The translations under genes were made by a program, and so were the position numbers. A stretch of 64,000 nt of DNA, from positions 372,001-436,000 of the forward strand of contig NZ_JAAGNX010000003.1 of NCBI RefSeq assembly GCF_010500615.1, in the 5' to 3' direction. Positions within the stretch are counted from its first letter, which is position 1. The number at the start of each line of letters is the position of its first letter. Positions 1-8,682 of this stretch are shown here, piece by piece. The stretch is from Oceanipulchritudo coccoides (GTDB lineage: Bacteria; Verrucomicrobiota; Verrucomicrobiia; Opitutales; Oceanipulchritudinaceae). The notes below the pieces were generated by a model. The model searched no databases, was not told the origin of the DNA, and worked only from the letters and a program-made list of their open reading frames with translations.

Positions 1-1
1 C

Positions 2-1114
2 CCTTCCGGCGAAACCAAGGAATATGGATTTACCCTGGAACTGTTCGATGGAAAACTCTTCGCCCGCGTGAACTGGTTTGAAACAGACCTCCTGAACAGG
101 GCCTTGGAAAACAACAACAACCTCTACACAAAGTTCATCACCCGGGGGATGCTGCATATCTACGGGCACCTCTCCGAATCACAGGTCCGTGGATTCATCC
201 CGCCCTCCGGCGACCCGGATTCCACGGATTATGATCCGGGCACACCCAATTTCGATCTGGGTATGCAGGCCTTGAGTGACTTGTCTGCTTTAATTCCGCA
301 GGAGGTCCTTGAACAAGCCAATCTAGTCGATTTTGATGGAACCGGTCGTGTGACGGACAATTCCAACCCGGCCAATACGCTGCTCTTTGGAGACACTGAG
401 GATGTAACCGCAGAAGGCTTGGAAGTAGAAGTCACCTACAACCCAACCCGGAACTGGCGCATTTCCCTCAATGTGGCCAAGCAGGAGACCGTTGTCACTA
501 ATTACTCACCGCGCCTTGCCGCCCTTCTTGAACAAACGGATTCTATAATTGGGAGCGCCAATGGCAGTATCAAGGACCTGCGGTTTTATCCGGACTATGA
601 CAATGAGCCACTAGCCTACATGACGGGCGAATTCACTGATAATAACGACATCGGTGAATGGTTGGAGAAATTGGTGTATTCAGATTACCGCAACTTCAAA
701 TCTCAGGAGGGCCGGATATCCGACCAGCAGAGAAAATGGCGTGTCAACCTCATTACAAACTACAATTTCCGCGACGGTTTTCTCGACGGATTCAGTATAG
801 GGGGAGCTTATCGCTGGCAAGATGGAGCTGTGGTCGGCTATCCGGCTGAGCTAATCAATGGCCAGATCATTTCTGATGTAAGTAGTCCACACAAAGCACC
901 CAGCGAAACAAATGTCGATGTCTGGCTGCGCTACCGCCGGAAGCTCTTCAATAAGAAGGTTGACTGGACAATCGAACTGCGTGTCCAGAATATCAATACA
1001 GACGCGGATGACCTGATCGCTGTGGCCGCCTCACGCAACACCGATTATGAAGTGGCTGTCTGGCGCCCAGGCCCGCCACGCATCTGGCGGATCACGAACA
1101 CGTTTAAGTTCTAG
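2..1114 (+). CDS. TonB-dependent receptor, C-terminal part (5' end outside window)
   Basis: The reading frame is open from base 2, so the gene begins upstream of the window; about 370 residues of its C-terminal beta-barrel are present. The sequence shows alternating short strands rich in aromatic residues and Asp/Asn, phrases such as EVEVTYNPTRNWRISLNVA and YRWQDGAVVGYP, and an outer-membrane ending in Phe (NTFKF). This is typical of SusC-like or FecA-like receptors of Verrucomicrobiota. It should sit in the outer membrane and import an oligosaccharide or other nutrient with TonB energy. It lies about 80 bases before a cytoplasmic glycoside phosphorylase and a sulfatase cluster, which suggests a sulfated oligosaccharide ligand; that is inference. 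Confidence 0.9.
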   Translation, partial: PSGETKEYGFTLELFDGKLFARVNWFETDLLNRALENNNNLYTKFITRGMLHIYGHLSESQVRGFIPPSGDPDSTDYDPGTPNFDLGMQALSDLSALIPQEVLEQANLVDFDGTGRVTDNSNPANTLLFGDTEDVTAEGLEVEVTYNPTRNWRISLNVAKQETVVTNYSPRLAALLEQTDSIIGSANGSIKDLRFYPDYDNEPLAYMTGEFTDNNDIGEWLEKLVYSDYRNFKSQEGRISDQQRKWRVNLITNYNFRDGFLDGFSIGGAYRWQDGAVVGYPAELINGQIISDVSSPHKAPSETNVDVWLRYRRKLFNKKVDWTIELRVQNINTDADDLIAVAASRNTDYEVAVWRPGPPRIWRITNTFKF

Positions 1115-1134
1115 ATTGAGGTTTGTTACACCCC

Positions 1135-1162
1135 GCGGGTCCCGGTATGATCCGGGGCCCGC
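1135..1162 (+). terminator. strong GC-rich hairpin between receptor and GH94 gene
   Basis: An 11-bp stem (1135-1145 with 1152-1162, one G-U pair) encloses a 6-base loop. It lies 20 bases after the receptor stop and is not followed by a T tract, so it may be a 3'-end stabiliser or partial terminator rather than a classical intrinsic terminator. Its position argues against the longer GH94 start at 1123, which would place the hairpin inside the coding sequence. Confidence 0.5.
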
Positions 1163-1194
1163 GCCCTACTGAATCAAGTTTATCCCACTATTGT

Positions 1195-3636
1195 ATGGAA
1201 TACGGACACTTCGACGACGCCACGCGCGAATATGTGATCACGCGGCCCGATACGCCCCTGCCCTGGCTCAATTACCTCGGCATGGACGACTTCTTCGGAC
1301 TCTGCACCAACACCTCCGGTGGATATCACTTCTACCGGGATGCGAAGCTGCGGCGGATCACGCGCTACCGGTATAATTCCGTTCCACTCGACGAGAGTGG
1401 CCGCTACCTGTACATCAAGGACGGCGACACCGTCTGGAGCCCGGCGTGGAAACCAGCGCGCACGGAACTTGACAGCTGGGAATGCCGGCATGGGACGGGT
1501 TATACAAAGTTTCAGGCTGAAAAGGATGGAATCCGCGCGGGATTGCGCTTCTTCATTCCAAGGAATGACCCAGTCGAAATCTGGACACTCCAACTTGAGA
1601 ATACGACATCCGAGGAGAAGGAGCTGACCCTGACCTCCTACGTGGAGTTCTGTTTCTATGAGGCCAACAACGACGCCACCAATTACCAGCGCACATGGTC
1701 AATCGGCGAGGTGGAGATTCATGGAAGCGCGATTTATCACACAACCGAATACCGTGAGCGGCGCAGTCACTACACCGTCTTTTACTCATCCGAGCTCATT
1801 GACGGATTCGATACCGACCAGTTCAGTTTCCTTGGGAACCAACGGAGTGTTAGTAAGCCAGTGGTTGTCGAGTCAGGAAAGCCTGGGAACAGCGTGGCCT
1901 CCGGATGGAATCCAATCGGCTCACATTCCATCCAGATCAAATTGGCTCCGGGTGAAAAACGGGAGATCACTTTCCTCCTCGCATACATCGAGGTTCCGGA
2001 AAGTGAAAAACGGGAGCCCTCAGGAAGGCTCAACAGGAAACCCGCCGAAGATCTTATCTGCCAGTATGATACTTCGGAAAAGGTGGAATCCGCTTTCTCT
2101 GAACTCTGCAGCGACTGGATAGATCTCCTGTCCAGATTCCAGGTAGAGACGCCCTGCCCCGTCGTCAACCGGATGGGCAACACATGGAACCAGGTCCAGT
2201 GCATGGCCACCTTCAACCTGAGCCGCTCGGCAAGCCTCTTTGAAACCGGCATCGGTCGCGGCATGGGCTACCGCGACTCCAATCAGGACCTGTTGGGCTT
2301 CGTCCACATGGTGCCCGAGAAGGCCCGTCAACGGCTGCTGGATATTGCAGCCACCCAGCTAAGCAGCGGCCTCTGCTATCACCAGTATCAACCCCTGACA
2401 AAGAAGGGGAATGCTGACATTGGCGGTGAATTCATGGATGACCACCTCTGGCTCCTCCTCTCTACCACCGCCTACATCAAGGAGACCGGGGACTTTGATA
2501 TCCTCTCCGAGAACATCGGTTATGCAGACCAGGAGGTGAAGGATGCCACCTTGGGCGACCACTTGTGGACAAGTTTTCACTACACATTGGACAATCTTGG
2601 CCCGAATGAACTTCCCCTGATCGGCCATGCCGATTGGAACGACTGCCTGAACCTGAATTGCCTGTCGACCGAGCCGAACGAGTCCTTCCAGACCGCTCCG
2701 CACCGGACCGACGGAAAAGTCGCTGAATCCCTCATGATCGCCGGCCTGTTTTTGAAGGCGACCAGGGAACTGGAGAGCTTGTATCAGAAAATGGGTGACA
2801 AGGATCGGGCGGATTCAGTCAATTCGGCTCACTCGAAAATGCTCCAAACCGTCGAGGACAAGGGCTGGGATGGCGACTGGTATCTGCGGGCCTTCGACGC
2901 CAATGGCCAGCCGGTTGGTTCAGCCAAAAACACCCACGGGAAAATCTACATTGAAAGTCAGGGCTGGCTGCTTCTCGGAGGAGCTGGAAAGGATAACGGA
3001 CGGGCAAGGAAAGCGCTTGATAGCGTGCATGAGCACCTTTCCACGGATCACGGCTGCGTGATTCTGGATCCGCCCTATGCCGAGTATGATCTCAATCTTG
3101 GGGAGGTCTCAAGTTATCCTCCGGGTTACAAGGAAAACGGGGGTATCTTCTGTCACAATAATCCCTGGATTCACCTTGCCCTCATGCAGGAAGGAGAAGG
3201 CGACCGCGCCTACACCTACTACAAGAGCATCTGCCCGGCCGCCCAGCCGGACCAGGAGACTTACAAATCCGAACCCTATGTCTACTCACAGATGATCGCG
3301 GGCAAGGCGGCCAAGAATCATGGCGAAGCAAAGAATGCCTGGCTGACGGGAACCGCCGCATGGACCCTTCTCTCCATCATGCAGGGTTTCGCCGGCTTGA
3401 AGCCCGATTATGACGCCTTGGTGCTGGATCCTTGCATTCCCTCAGACTGGCCCGAGTTCAAGGTAAGCCGTCAAATCCGAGGAACATGCTATGAGATCCA
3501 TGTAAAGAATCCCGATGGGGTTTGCACCGGTATCAAGGAACTTTCCGTAGATGGACAACCCGTTTCCGGAAATCGCATCCCCTATATTTCGAACGGGGGA
3601 ACAGTTGAAGTGGTCGCAATCATAGGAGATAAATGA
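1195..3636 (+). CDS. GH94 cellobiose phosphorylase
   Basis: Cytoplasmic inverting phosphorylase of 813 residues, the usual cellobiose phosphorylase length. It should split cellobiose with phosphate into glucose 1-phosphate and glucose. The N terminus MEYGHFDDATREYVITRP is the family signature and sets the start at 1195 rather than at the upstream ATG at 1123. Diagnostic stretches follow known cellobiose phosphorylases closely: YRDAKLRRITRYRYN (48-62), NYQRTWSIGEVE (163-174), SASLFETGIGRGMGYRDSNQ (345-364) and ADWNDCLNLNC (479-489), with Asp483 the expected catalytic acid. There is no signal peptide. It overlaps the following sulfatase by 4 bases. Specificity for cellobiose is inferred from motif similarity; another beta-glucosyl disaccharide is possible. 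Confidence 0.88.
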   Translation: MEYGHFDDATREYVITRPDTPLPWLNYLGMDDFFGLCTNTSGGYHFYRDAKLRRITRYRYNSVPLDESGRYLYIKDGDTVWSPAWKPARTELDSWECRHGTGYTKFQAEKDGIRAGLRFFIPRNDPVEIWTLQLENTTSEEKELTLTSYVEFCFYEANNDATNYQRTWSIGEVEIHGSAIYHTTEYRERRSHYTVFYSSELIDGFDTDQFSFLGNQRSVSKPVVVESGKPGNSVASGWNPIGSHSIQIKLAPGEKREITFLLAYIEVPESEKREPSGRLNRKPAEDLICQYDTSEKVESAFSELCSDWIDLLSRFQVETPCPVVNRMGNTWNQVQCMATFNLSRSASLFETGIGRGMGYRDSNQDLLGFVHMVPEKARQRLLDIAATQLSSGLCYHQYQPLTKKGNADIGGEFMDDHLWLLLSTTAYIKETGDFDILSENIGYADQEVKDATLGDHLWTSFHYTLDNLGPNELPLIGHADWNDCLNLNCLSTEPNESFQTAPHRTDGKVAESLMIAGLFLKATRELESLYQKMGDKDRADSVNSAHSKMLQTVEDKGWDGDWYLRAFDANGQPVGSAKNTHGKIYIESQGWLLLGGAGKDNGRARKALDSVHEHLSTDHGCVILDPPYAEYDLNLGEVSSYPPGYKENGGIFCHNNPWIHLALMQEGEGDRAYTYYKSICPAAQPDQETYKSEPYVYSQMIAGKAAKNHGEAKNAWLTGTAAWTLLSIMQGFAGLKPDYDALVLDPCIPSDWPEFKVSRQIRGTCYEIHVKNPDGVCTGIKELSVDGQPVSGNRIPYISNGGTVEVVAIIGDK

Positions 3637-5102
3637 AGAAATCCATATTATTCGCGTTATTCGCGTTATTCGTAGTGACTTTGGGCGCCCAAGACCAACG
3701 CCCGAATGTTCTCATGATCGTCGTGGATGATCTCAAGCCGGCGACTGGTGCCTACGGGGACTCCTTTGCCATCACACCGGAAATGGACCGGCTGGCCTCA
3801 AGGGGGTCGGTATTCTTGAACAACCACTGCCAACAGGCGGTATGCGGTGCCTCGAGGGCCAGCGCACTGACAGGGCTGCGGCCGGATACGGTCCAGGTAT
3901 GGGACTTCAAGTCGCGCATGCGTGATCAGCTTCCCGATTTGGTGACGCTTCCCCAGCACTTTCTACAGAACGGCTACCATACTGCCTCACTCGGCAAGAT
4001 ATTTGATCCCCGCTGCTGCGATGGGCGCGATACCAATGATGCCGCCTCGTGGAGCCAGCCTCACTGGACCGCAGACACCCCAAACTTGACCAAAAACCAT
4101 TTTGGTAATCCGGCAAACGAAGGAAAAACAACAGAGTGCTTACCTGAAAACGTGGATGACAATTTTTATGGGGATGGCCTCCGTACCGAACGGGCGATTG
4201 AAATCCTCAAGGAACAAAAAGACAGCGAAAAACCATTCTTTCTCGCCGTCGGTTTCAAGAAGCCTCACCTTCCCTTTGTCGCTCCCAAAAAGTATTGGAA
4301 TCTCTATGACAGGGAAAGCGTTCCACTCGCACCCTTCCAGCAAATGCCTGAGGACGCCCCCGCTTTCCATTTCCAGGATTCGTGGGAACTTCGCAGCGGG
4401 TACAAAAACATTCCTGAAGGAATTTTACCCGAGGACATGCAGAGGCGAATGGTTCATGGCTACTATGCCTGCGTCTCCTATATCGATGCGCAAGTCGGAC
4501 GCCTGCTCCAGGAATTGAAGACACAGGGACTTGAAGACAATACGATCATCGTCCTCTGGGGAGACCATGGATGGCATCTGGGAGACCATGGCATGTGGTG
4601 CAAGCACACCAACTACGAACAAGCCACGCGCTCCCCGTTGATCATTGTGGATCCCCGCATGGAGAAGTCTTCGGGCCGCATCAAGCGCCCAACTGAATTT
4701 GTGGATATTGCCCCCACCCTTGCCGAGCTGTGCGGAATCCCTGCGCTGCCCGAGTTCCAAGGTCAAAGTCTGGTTTCCCTGATGTCATGCGATTCCGCAG
4801 ACTCCAAGCCGTTTGCCGTGAGCCAGTTTGCCCGTTCAAAAGGAGCCGCCAACAACCTGATGGGATATGCCTTTCGCGATGAGCGCTACCGCGTGATCCT
4901 CTGGATTGACATGGCCTTCAAGAAGGGCGAACGGAGCGGAGAGCTGGTCAGCACGGAAATGTACGATTACGAAACCGATCCCGGCGAAACCCGTAATGTG
5001 GCCGGCGTTGCTGAATACACACCTATCCTCGACAACTTAATGGACAAGATCCGTGAATTCGCCCTCGAGCATTTGGGCGTTTCGTGGAGGACCCAAGATT
5101 AA
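3633..5102 (+). CDS. secreted sulfatase, iduronate-2-sulfatase-like
   Basis: Type I sulfatase of 489 residues with a signal peptide (about 1-19) whose hydrophobic core comes from a tandem LFA repeat. The N-terminal VVDDLKP supplies metal-binding aspartates. Cys71 in CGASR is the residue to be converted to formylglycine; the motif has Ala rather than the usual Pro at +2, which the family tolerates. GFKKPHLPFVAP and LWGDHGWHLGDHGMW are typical of the iduronate-2-sulfatase-like group. It starts within the stop of the GH94 gene (ATGA overlap), so the two are translationally coupled. The substrate is probably a sulfate ester on a plant or algal polysaccharide fragment, but it cannot be named from sequence. 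Confidence 0.9.
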   Translation: MKKSILFALFALFVVTLGAQDQRPNVLMIVVDDLKPATGAYGDSFAITPEMDRLASRGSVFLNNHCQQAVCGASRASALTGLRPDTVQVWDFKSRMRDQLPDLVTLPQHFLQNGYHTASLGKIFDPRCCDGRDTNDAASWSQPHWTADTPNLTKNHFGNPANEGKTTECLPENVDDNFYGDGLRTERAIEILKEQKDSEKPFFLAVGFKKPHLPFVAPKKYWNLYDRESVPLAPFQQMPEDAPAFHFQDSWELRSGYKNIPEGILPEDMQRRMVHGYYACVSYIDAQVGRLLQELKTQGLEDNTIIVLWGDHGWHLGDHGMWCKHTNYEQATRSPLIIVDPRMEKSSGRIKRPTEFVDIAPTLAELCGIPALPEFQGQSLVSLMSCDSADSKPFAVSQFARSKGAANNLMGYAFRDERYRVILWIDMAFKKGERSGELVSTEMYDYETDPGETRNVAGVAEYTPILDNLMDKIREFALEHLGVSWRTQD

Positions 5103-5122
5103 TTCCAACTGATTCACCAATT

Positions 5123-6706
5123 ATGAAGTCTCAAACATTCAAAAACCTGTACACCGGCGCATTGCTCGCATTCGGCCTGTCAGCCGGTCTTCAAGCAGCT
5201 GAACGCCCCAATATTATATTTGTCATAACGGATGACATGTATCCATGGCAGATGAATTTCATGCCGGAGGGTGAAGGACAAAATTACACACCCAATCTGG
5301 ACCGTCTCGCCCGTGAGGGAACTATCATGCGTAACCAGTACGTTTCATCGACTGTCTGCACGCCCAGTCGCTACAGTTGCATGACCGGGCGCTACGCCAG
5401 CCGCTCACAGGATCCGAATTTCCTGGCCGACACCAAGCGCAAGGGGCAGTCACATGTGCAATGGAATACATTTGTTGAGCCGGGCAAGGAGAAGACAGTG
5501 GCCAACTATCTCCGCGAAGCTGGTTACCGCACGGGATTTGTCGGCAAGGACCATGTCATTCATACCCGGGGCAGAAAACATATTGGCCTGTCGGCTGATA
5601 TCGAAGATCCGGAAGTGCAGAAAAAGATGATTAATAATGCCAAGGCCAGCAAAGAGGCTATTCAAAAGGCCGGATTCGAATTTGTTGAGCGGGTCTATCA
5701 TAACAACCCGGATTTCAATGGAAGCCGGAGCCTCGCCGTCCATAATCAGGATTGGGTCACTGAGGGTGCCTTGGAGTTTATGGGCAGCGAGGACAAGCGT
5801 CCCTTTTTCCTCTACTTTGCAACAACTATCCCTCATGGACCGACATCTCCGGAACGCTCATGGAATGCTGACCGGAGAGCAACGCCTCTGGGATGGCTCA
5901 AACAACCTCCAAAGGTTCAGCCGGATGCAGCCTCCATTGCCAAGCGCGCTTGTCATGAGGATGTCGAGGGTAAGGAAACCTTGATCTGGATTGATGATGC
6001 GCTGGGTGCATTGATGGACAAGCTCGAGGAAACGGGCGAACTGGAAAATACGATCATCTTCTTTTTCAATGATCATGGGCAGTCCGCCAAGGGTTCCATC
6101 TATCAAGGTGGTGCCTACAATCCGAGTATTGTCTGGAGGGACAAGGGGTGGCCGGTCGGTCCGGAATCCGACGCGCTAGTTTCAAATATCGACTTTGTCC
6201 CAACCATATTGGACATGGCAGATGCCAAGGAGCCCAAGAACGTCGATGGCGTCAGCTTTCTGCCAATCCTTGAAGGCGAAAAGGAAGCCGTGCGTGATTC
6301 CCTGTTTTTTGAAATGGGATTCACAAGGGGCGTGCTCAAGGATGGTGTCAAATACATCGCCCTGCGCTACCCTCCGGCCATCGCCAACATGACACGCGAG
6401 GAACGGCAGGCGAATCTTGATGAAATGAATGACAATCTGCGTGAGCGTCGCCGGCCGGTCCATACAGAGGACCCAATGGCACCGTTCGGGCACCTGATGC
6501 CTGTTCCCGGCGGACACGATGCCGAGCAGGGAGCCGTTAAGTCCTATCCTCATTACTATGAGTCAGACCAATTGTATGATGTCCGGCTGGATCCCAAGGA
6601 AAAGGTCAATCTGGTCGATAATCCGGAATACCTTGAGAAATCCGTTCAACTGAAAGGCCTCCTGCAGAAGTATATCGATACCCTTCCAGGAGAGTTCCCG
6701 CTTTGA
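5123..6706 (+). CDS. secreted sulfatase, arylsulfatase type
   Basis: Sulfatase of 527 residues with a signal peptide (MKSQTFKNLYTGALLAFGLS then AGLQAAE). The ATG at 5123 is preferred over the in-frame upstream start because it places the signal peptide at the N terminus and clears the preceding gene. ITDDMYPWQ provides metal ligands, Cys79 in CTPSR is the formylglycine site, and TGRY follows. FFNDHGQSAKGS carries the C-terminal metal-site Asp-His. It lacks the GFKKPHLPF phrase of four neighbouring sulfatases, so it belongs to a different sulfatase subfamily and may remove sulfate at another position. It is 20 bases downstream of the previous sulfatase. Confidence 0.9.
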   Translation: MKSQTFKNLYTGALLAFGLSAGLQAAERPNIIFVITDDMYPWQMNFMPEGEGQNYTPNLDRLAREGTIMRNQYVSSTVCTPSRYSCMTGRYASRSQDPNFLADTKRKGQSHVQWNTFVEPGKEKTVANYLREAGYRTGFVGKDHVIHTRGRKHIGLSADIEDPEVQKKMINNAKASKEAIQKAGFEFVERVYHNNPDFNGSRSLAVHNQDWVTEGALEFMGSEDKRPFFLYFATTIPHGPTSPERSWNADRRATPLGWLKQPPKVQPDAASIAKRACHEDVEGKETLIWIDDALGALMDKLEETGELENTIIFFFNDHGQSAKGSIYQGGAYNPSIVWRDKGWPVGPESDALVSNIDFVPTILDMADAKEPKNVDGVSFLPILEGEKEAVRDSLFFEMGFTRGVLKDGVKYIALRYPPAIANMTREERQANLDEMNDNLRERRRPVHTEDPMAPFGHLMPVPGGHDAEQGAVKSYPHYYESDQLYDVRLDPKEKVNLVDNPEYLEKSVQLKGLLQKYIDTLPGEFPL

Positions 6707-6737
6707 GGACTACTGCAACAGCTCCAGTCATGGATTA

Positions 6738-7808
6738 ATGGATACCGTTGACCAGTCAGGCAAACGCATCACCGTAAGGGATATCGCCAAGGCTGCCGGT
6801 GTTAGCCACTCAACGGTGAGCCGGGCCCTGCAGGGATCGCCTCTGGTACGGAAGGAGACGAGAAGTAAACTGGTCAAGCTAGCCGAAAAAATGGGCTATC
6901 GCCCGGACCCGATGTTGTCTGCGCTCACCGCTTACCGGTCAAGGGTTCAACTCAGGAAACAACGTGATGCGCTAGCCTTTGTTGTCGGCCCGTATGTTGT
7001 GAAAGGTTGGGAGGACATTATTCAAAGTGCTCACGAGAGGGCCGAACGGCTGGGGTTTGATTTGCAGGAGTACATTTGGAAGGACGACCTCTCGCCCACC
7101 CGCCAATCGGAGATCATTCGTTCAAGAGGCGTCAAGGGAATCATAGTTGGTCCACTGACGAAGGAGAACCACCTTATTGAACTGCCTTTACGCATCAATT
7201 ACTTCAGCTTTGTGGCAATTGGCCGCTTCATTTCCCATCCAAGAATAAACACCGTAACACCCAATCATTTTGGGTCTGTTCGGCAGGCTATGGATGTATT
7301 AAGGGCGAAGGGCTACAAACGGATCGGGCTGGCTCTTCTGGAACGGCTCAACTTTCACGTGGATGACCGTATCCGCACAGCTTATCTCGGCTATCAATCC
7401 TACCTGCCCGACACTGAATGTGTGCCGATGTGCCACCCGAGCTCCGAGGAGTGCGAAACAAGCCAGATCCTGCAGTGGTATGAGGAGGAAAGGCCGGATG
7501 CCATTCTATCCTATAATCATATTTATGATCATCTCGTGGAGGCGGGTATCCGTATTCCCGAGGATGTTGCCTTTGCCTCCCTCAATCTCAATAGTGAGAA
7601 TGAAAACCGCATCGCCGGAACAAATGTCAATGACCAGATGGTCGGACAGGTTGCCGTTAACCTCCTCAACAGCCAGTTGCTGATCGGCGAAATTGGTGAG
7701 CCGGAGATTCGGCAGACCTTGATTGTCGACACATTCTGGGAGGATGGTCCAACAGCGCCATCCTTGAGATTGGTCGGGAAAGCACTTCCGGCAGAAGTAA
7801 ATTTATGA
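6738..7808 (+). CDS. LacI-family transcriptional regulator
   Basis: Regulator of 356 residues. An N-terminal LacI helix-turn-helix (residues about 11-60, ITVRDIAKAAGVSHSTVSRA then LQGSPLVRKETRSKL) is followed by a periplasmic-binding-protein-like sensor domain. It sits inside the sulfatase run, 31 bases after one sulfatase and overlapping the next gene by 4 bases, so it is probably co-transcribed with them and controls this locus. The effector is probably a sugar released from the target polysaccharide (inference). Confidence 0.92.
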   Translation: MDTVDQSGKRITVRDIAKAAGVSHSTVSRALQGSPLVRKETRSKLVKLAEKMGYRPDPMLSALTAYRSRVQLRKQRDALAFVVGPYVVKGWEDIIQSAHERAERLGFDLQEYIWKDDLSPTRQSEIIRSRGVKGIIVGPLTKENHLIELPLRINYFSFVAIGRFISHPRINTVTPNHFGSVRQAMDVLRAKGYKRIGLALLERLNFHVDDRIRTAYLGYQSYLPDTECVPMCHPSSEECETSQILQWYEEERPDAILSYNHIYDHLVEAGIRIPEDVAFASLNLNSENENRIAGTNVNDQMVGQVAVNLLNSQLLIGEIGEPEIRQTLIVDTFWEDGPTAPSLRLVGKALPAEVNL

Positions 7809-8665
7809 AAGTATCCAAATACCTGATTCTCCTCATCGCCACGGTAGTGGTCGGCATGGCACAAGCGGCACCAAATCGCACGAAGGTTTTCCAAGGCTAT
7901 AAGATGGAGGCAAAGTATACCGACGAGAAAAACTATCCGGTTGTCGGCATCGGTGAGCGCACGCCATTAATAATGACGCCGGATGGTGTCGTGGATTCGG
8001 GAAAATACTTTATAAAGGTCAGCCCGGTCGCCCAGATCAATGATTTGTCGGTGGAAATCTTTTCCGTTGAGGAAAAACGGACGGAAAAGGCGATCTTGCT
8101 GACGGTGGAACTGAAAAGCAGCGACCCGCTGGATAGTCCATACGCCGCAATTATTTATACCGATGAGGCACAGGGGCAACTCCGCTGCAAGTTTGACGGC
8201 ATCCCGGGGTTTTCAGGGGAACCTGAAAAAATCAAGCTTCGCTTTAACAGCAACATGGTGCCGGATTCCGGTTGGAAACTGCATTTCTTCAACGGGCAAC
8301 GCCAACTCTATACCAACCAGACGCAGGACCTCAAGGATGCAACCCCGGAACAGGCATTCATCCTGCATCTCGGACGCCATATGGCCTCGGTCGGATCAGG
8401 AGATGCCAACCCCCAACCGTTCTACATGCCGGTCACTAAACCGGATGCAGCCCTGCTTCCAGAGGGAAACGAGCCCTTCACAGTCCAAGTGCAAATGACT
8501 ATCGAAAAAACCGGCCGTGTTGGCGACTTTTCCTTTGTTGAACCGGTAGATTCCAAATTAAAATCCCTTCTCTCCACGAACATTCGCAAGTGGCTGTTTT
8601 TCCCTCGTGTTCGCAGCGGCAATCTTGAACCGGTTACCGTTGTTCTTCCGATCAAACTTCGATAA
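7805..8665 (+). CDS. secreted protein with TonB C-terminal-like domain
   Basis: Protein of 286 residues with an N-terminal signal peptide or anchor (KYLILLIATVVVGMAQA). The middle (about 25-215) matches no family I recognise. Residues about 225-286 resemble a TonB C-terminal domain: VQVQMTIEKTGRVGDFSFVE, then a helix ending NIRKWLFFPRV, and VTVVLPIKLR. The proline-rich periplasmic linker of true TonB is missing. It may act as a locus-specific TonB-like or receptor-interacting periplasmic protein. It overlaps the LacI gene by 4 bases and precedes a sulfatase by 17 bases. Confidence 0.65.
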   Translation: MKVSKYLILLIATVVVGMAQAAPNRTKVFQGYKMEAKYTDEKNYPVVGIGERTPLIMTPDGVVDSGKYFIKVSPVAQINDLSVEIFSVEEKRTEKAILLTVELKSSDPLDSPYAAIIYTDEAQGQLRCKFDGIPGFSGEPEKIKLRFNSNMVPDSGWKLHFFNGQRQLYTNQTQDLKDATPEQAFILHLGRHMASVGSGDANPQPFYMPVTKPDAALLPEGNEPFTVQVQMTIEKTGRVGDFSFVEPVDSKLKSLLSTNIRKWLFFPRVRSGNLEPVTVVLPIKLR

Positions 8666-8682
8666 TAATTAAATAGCATGTT

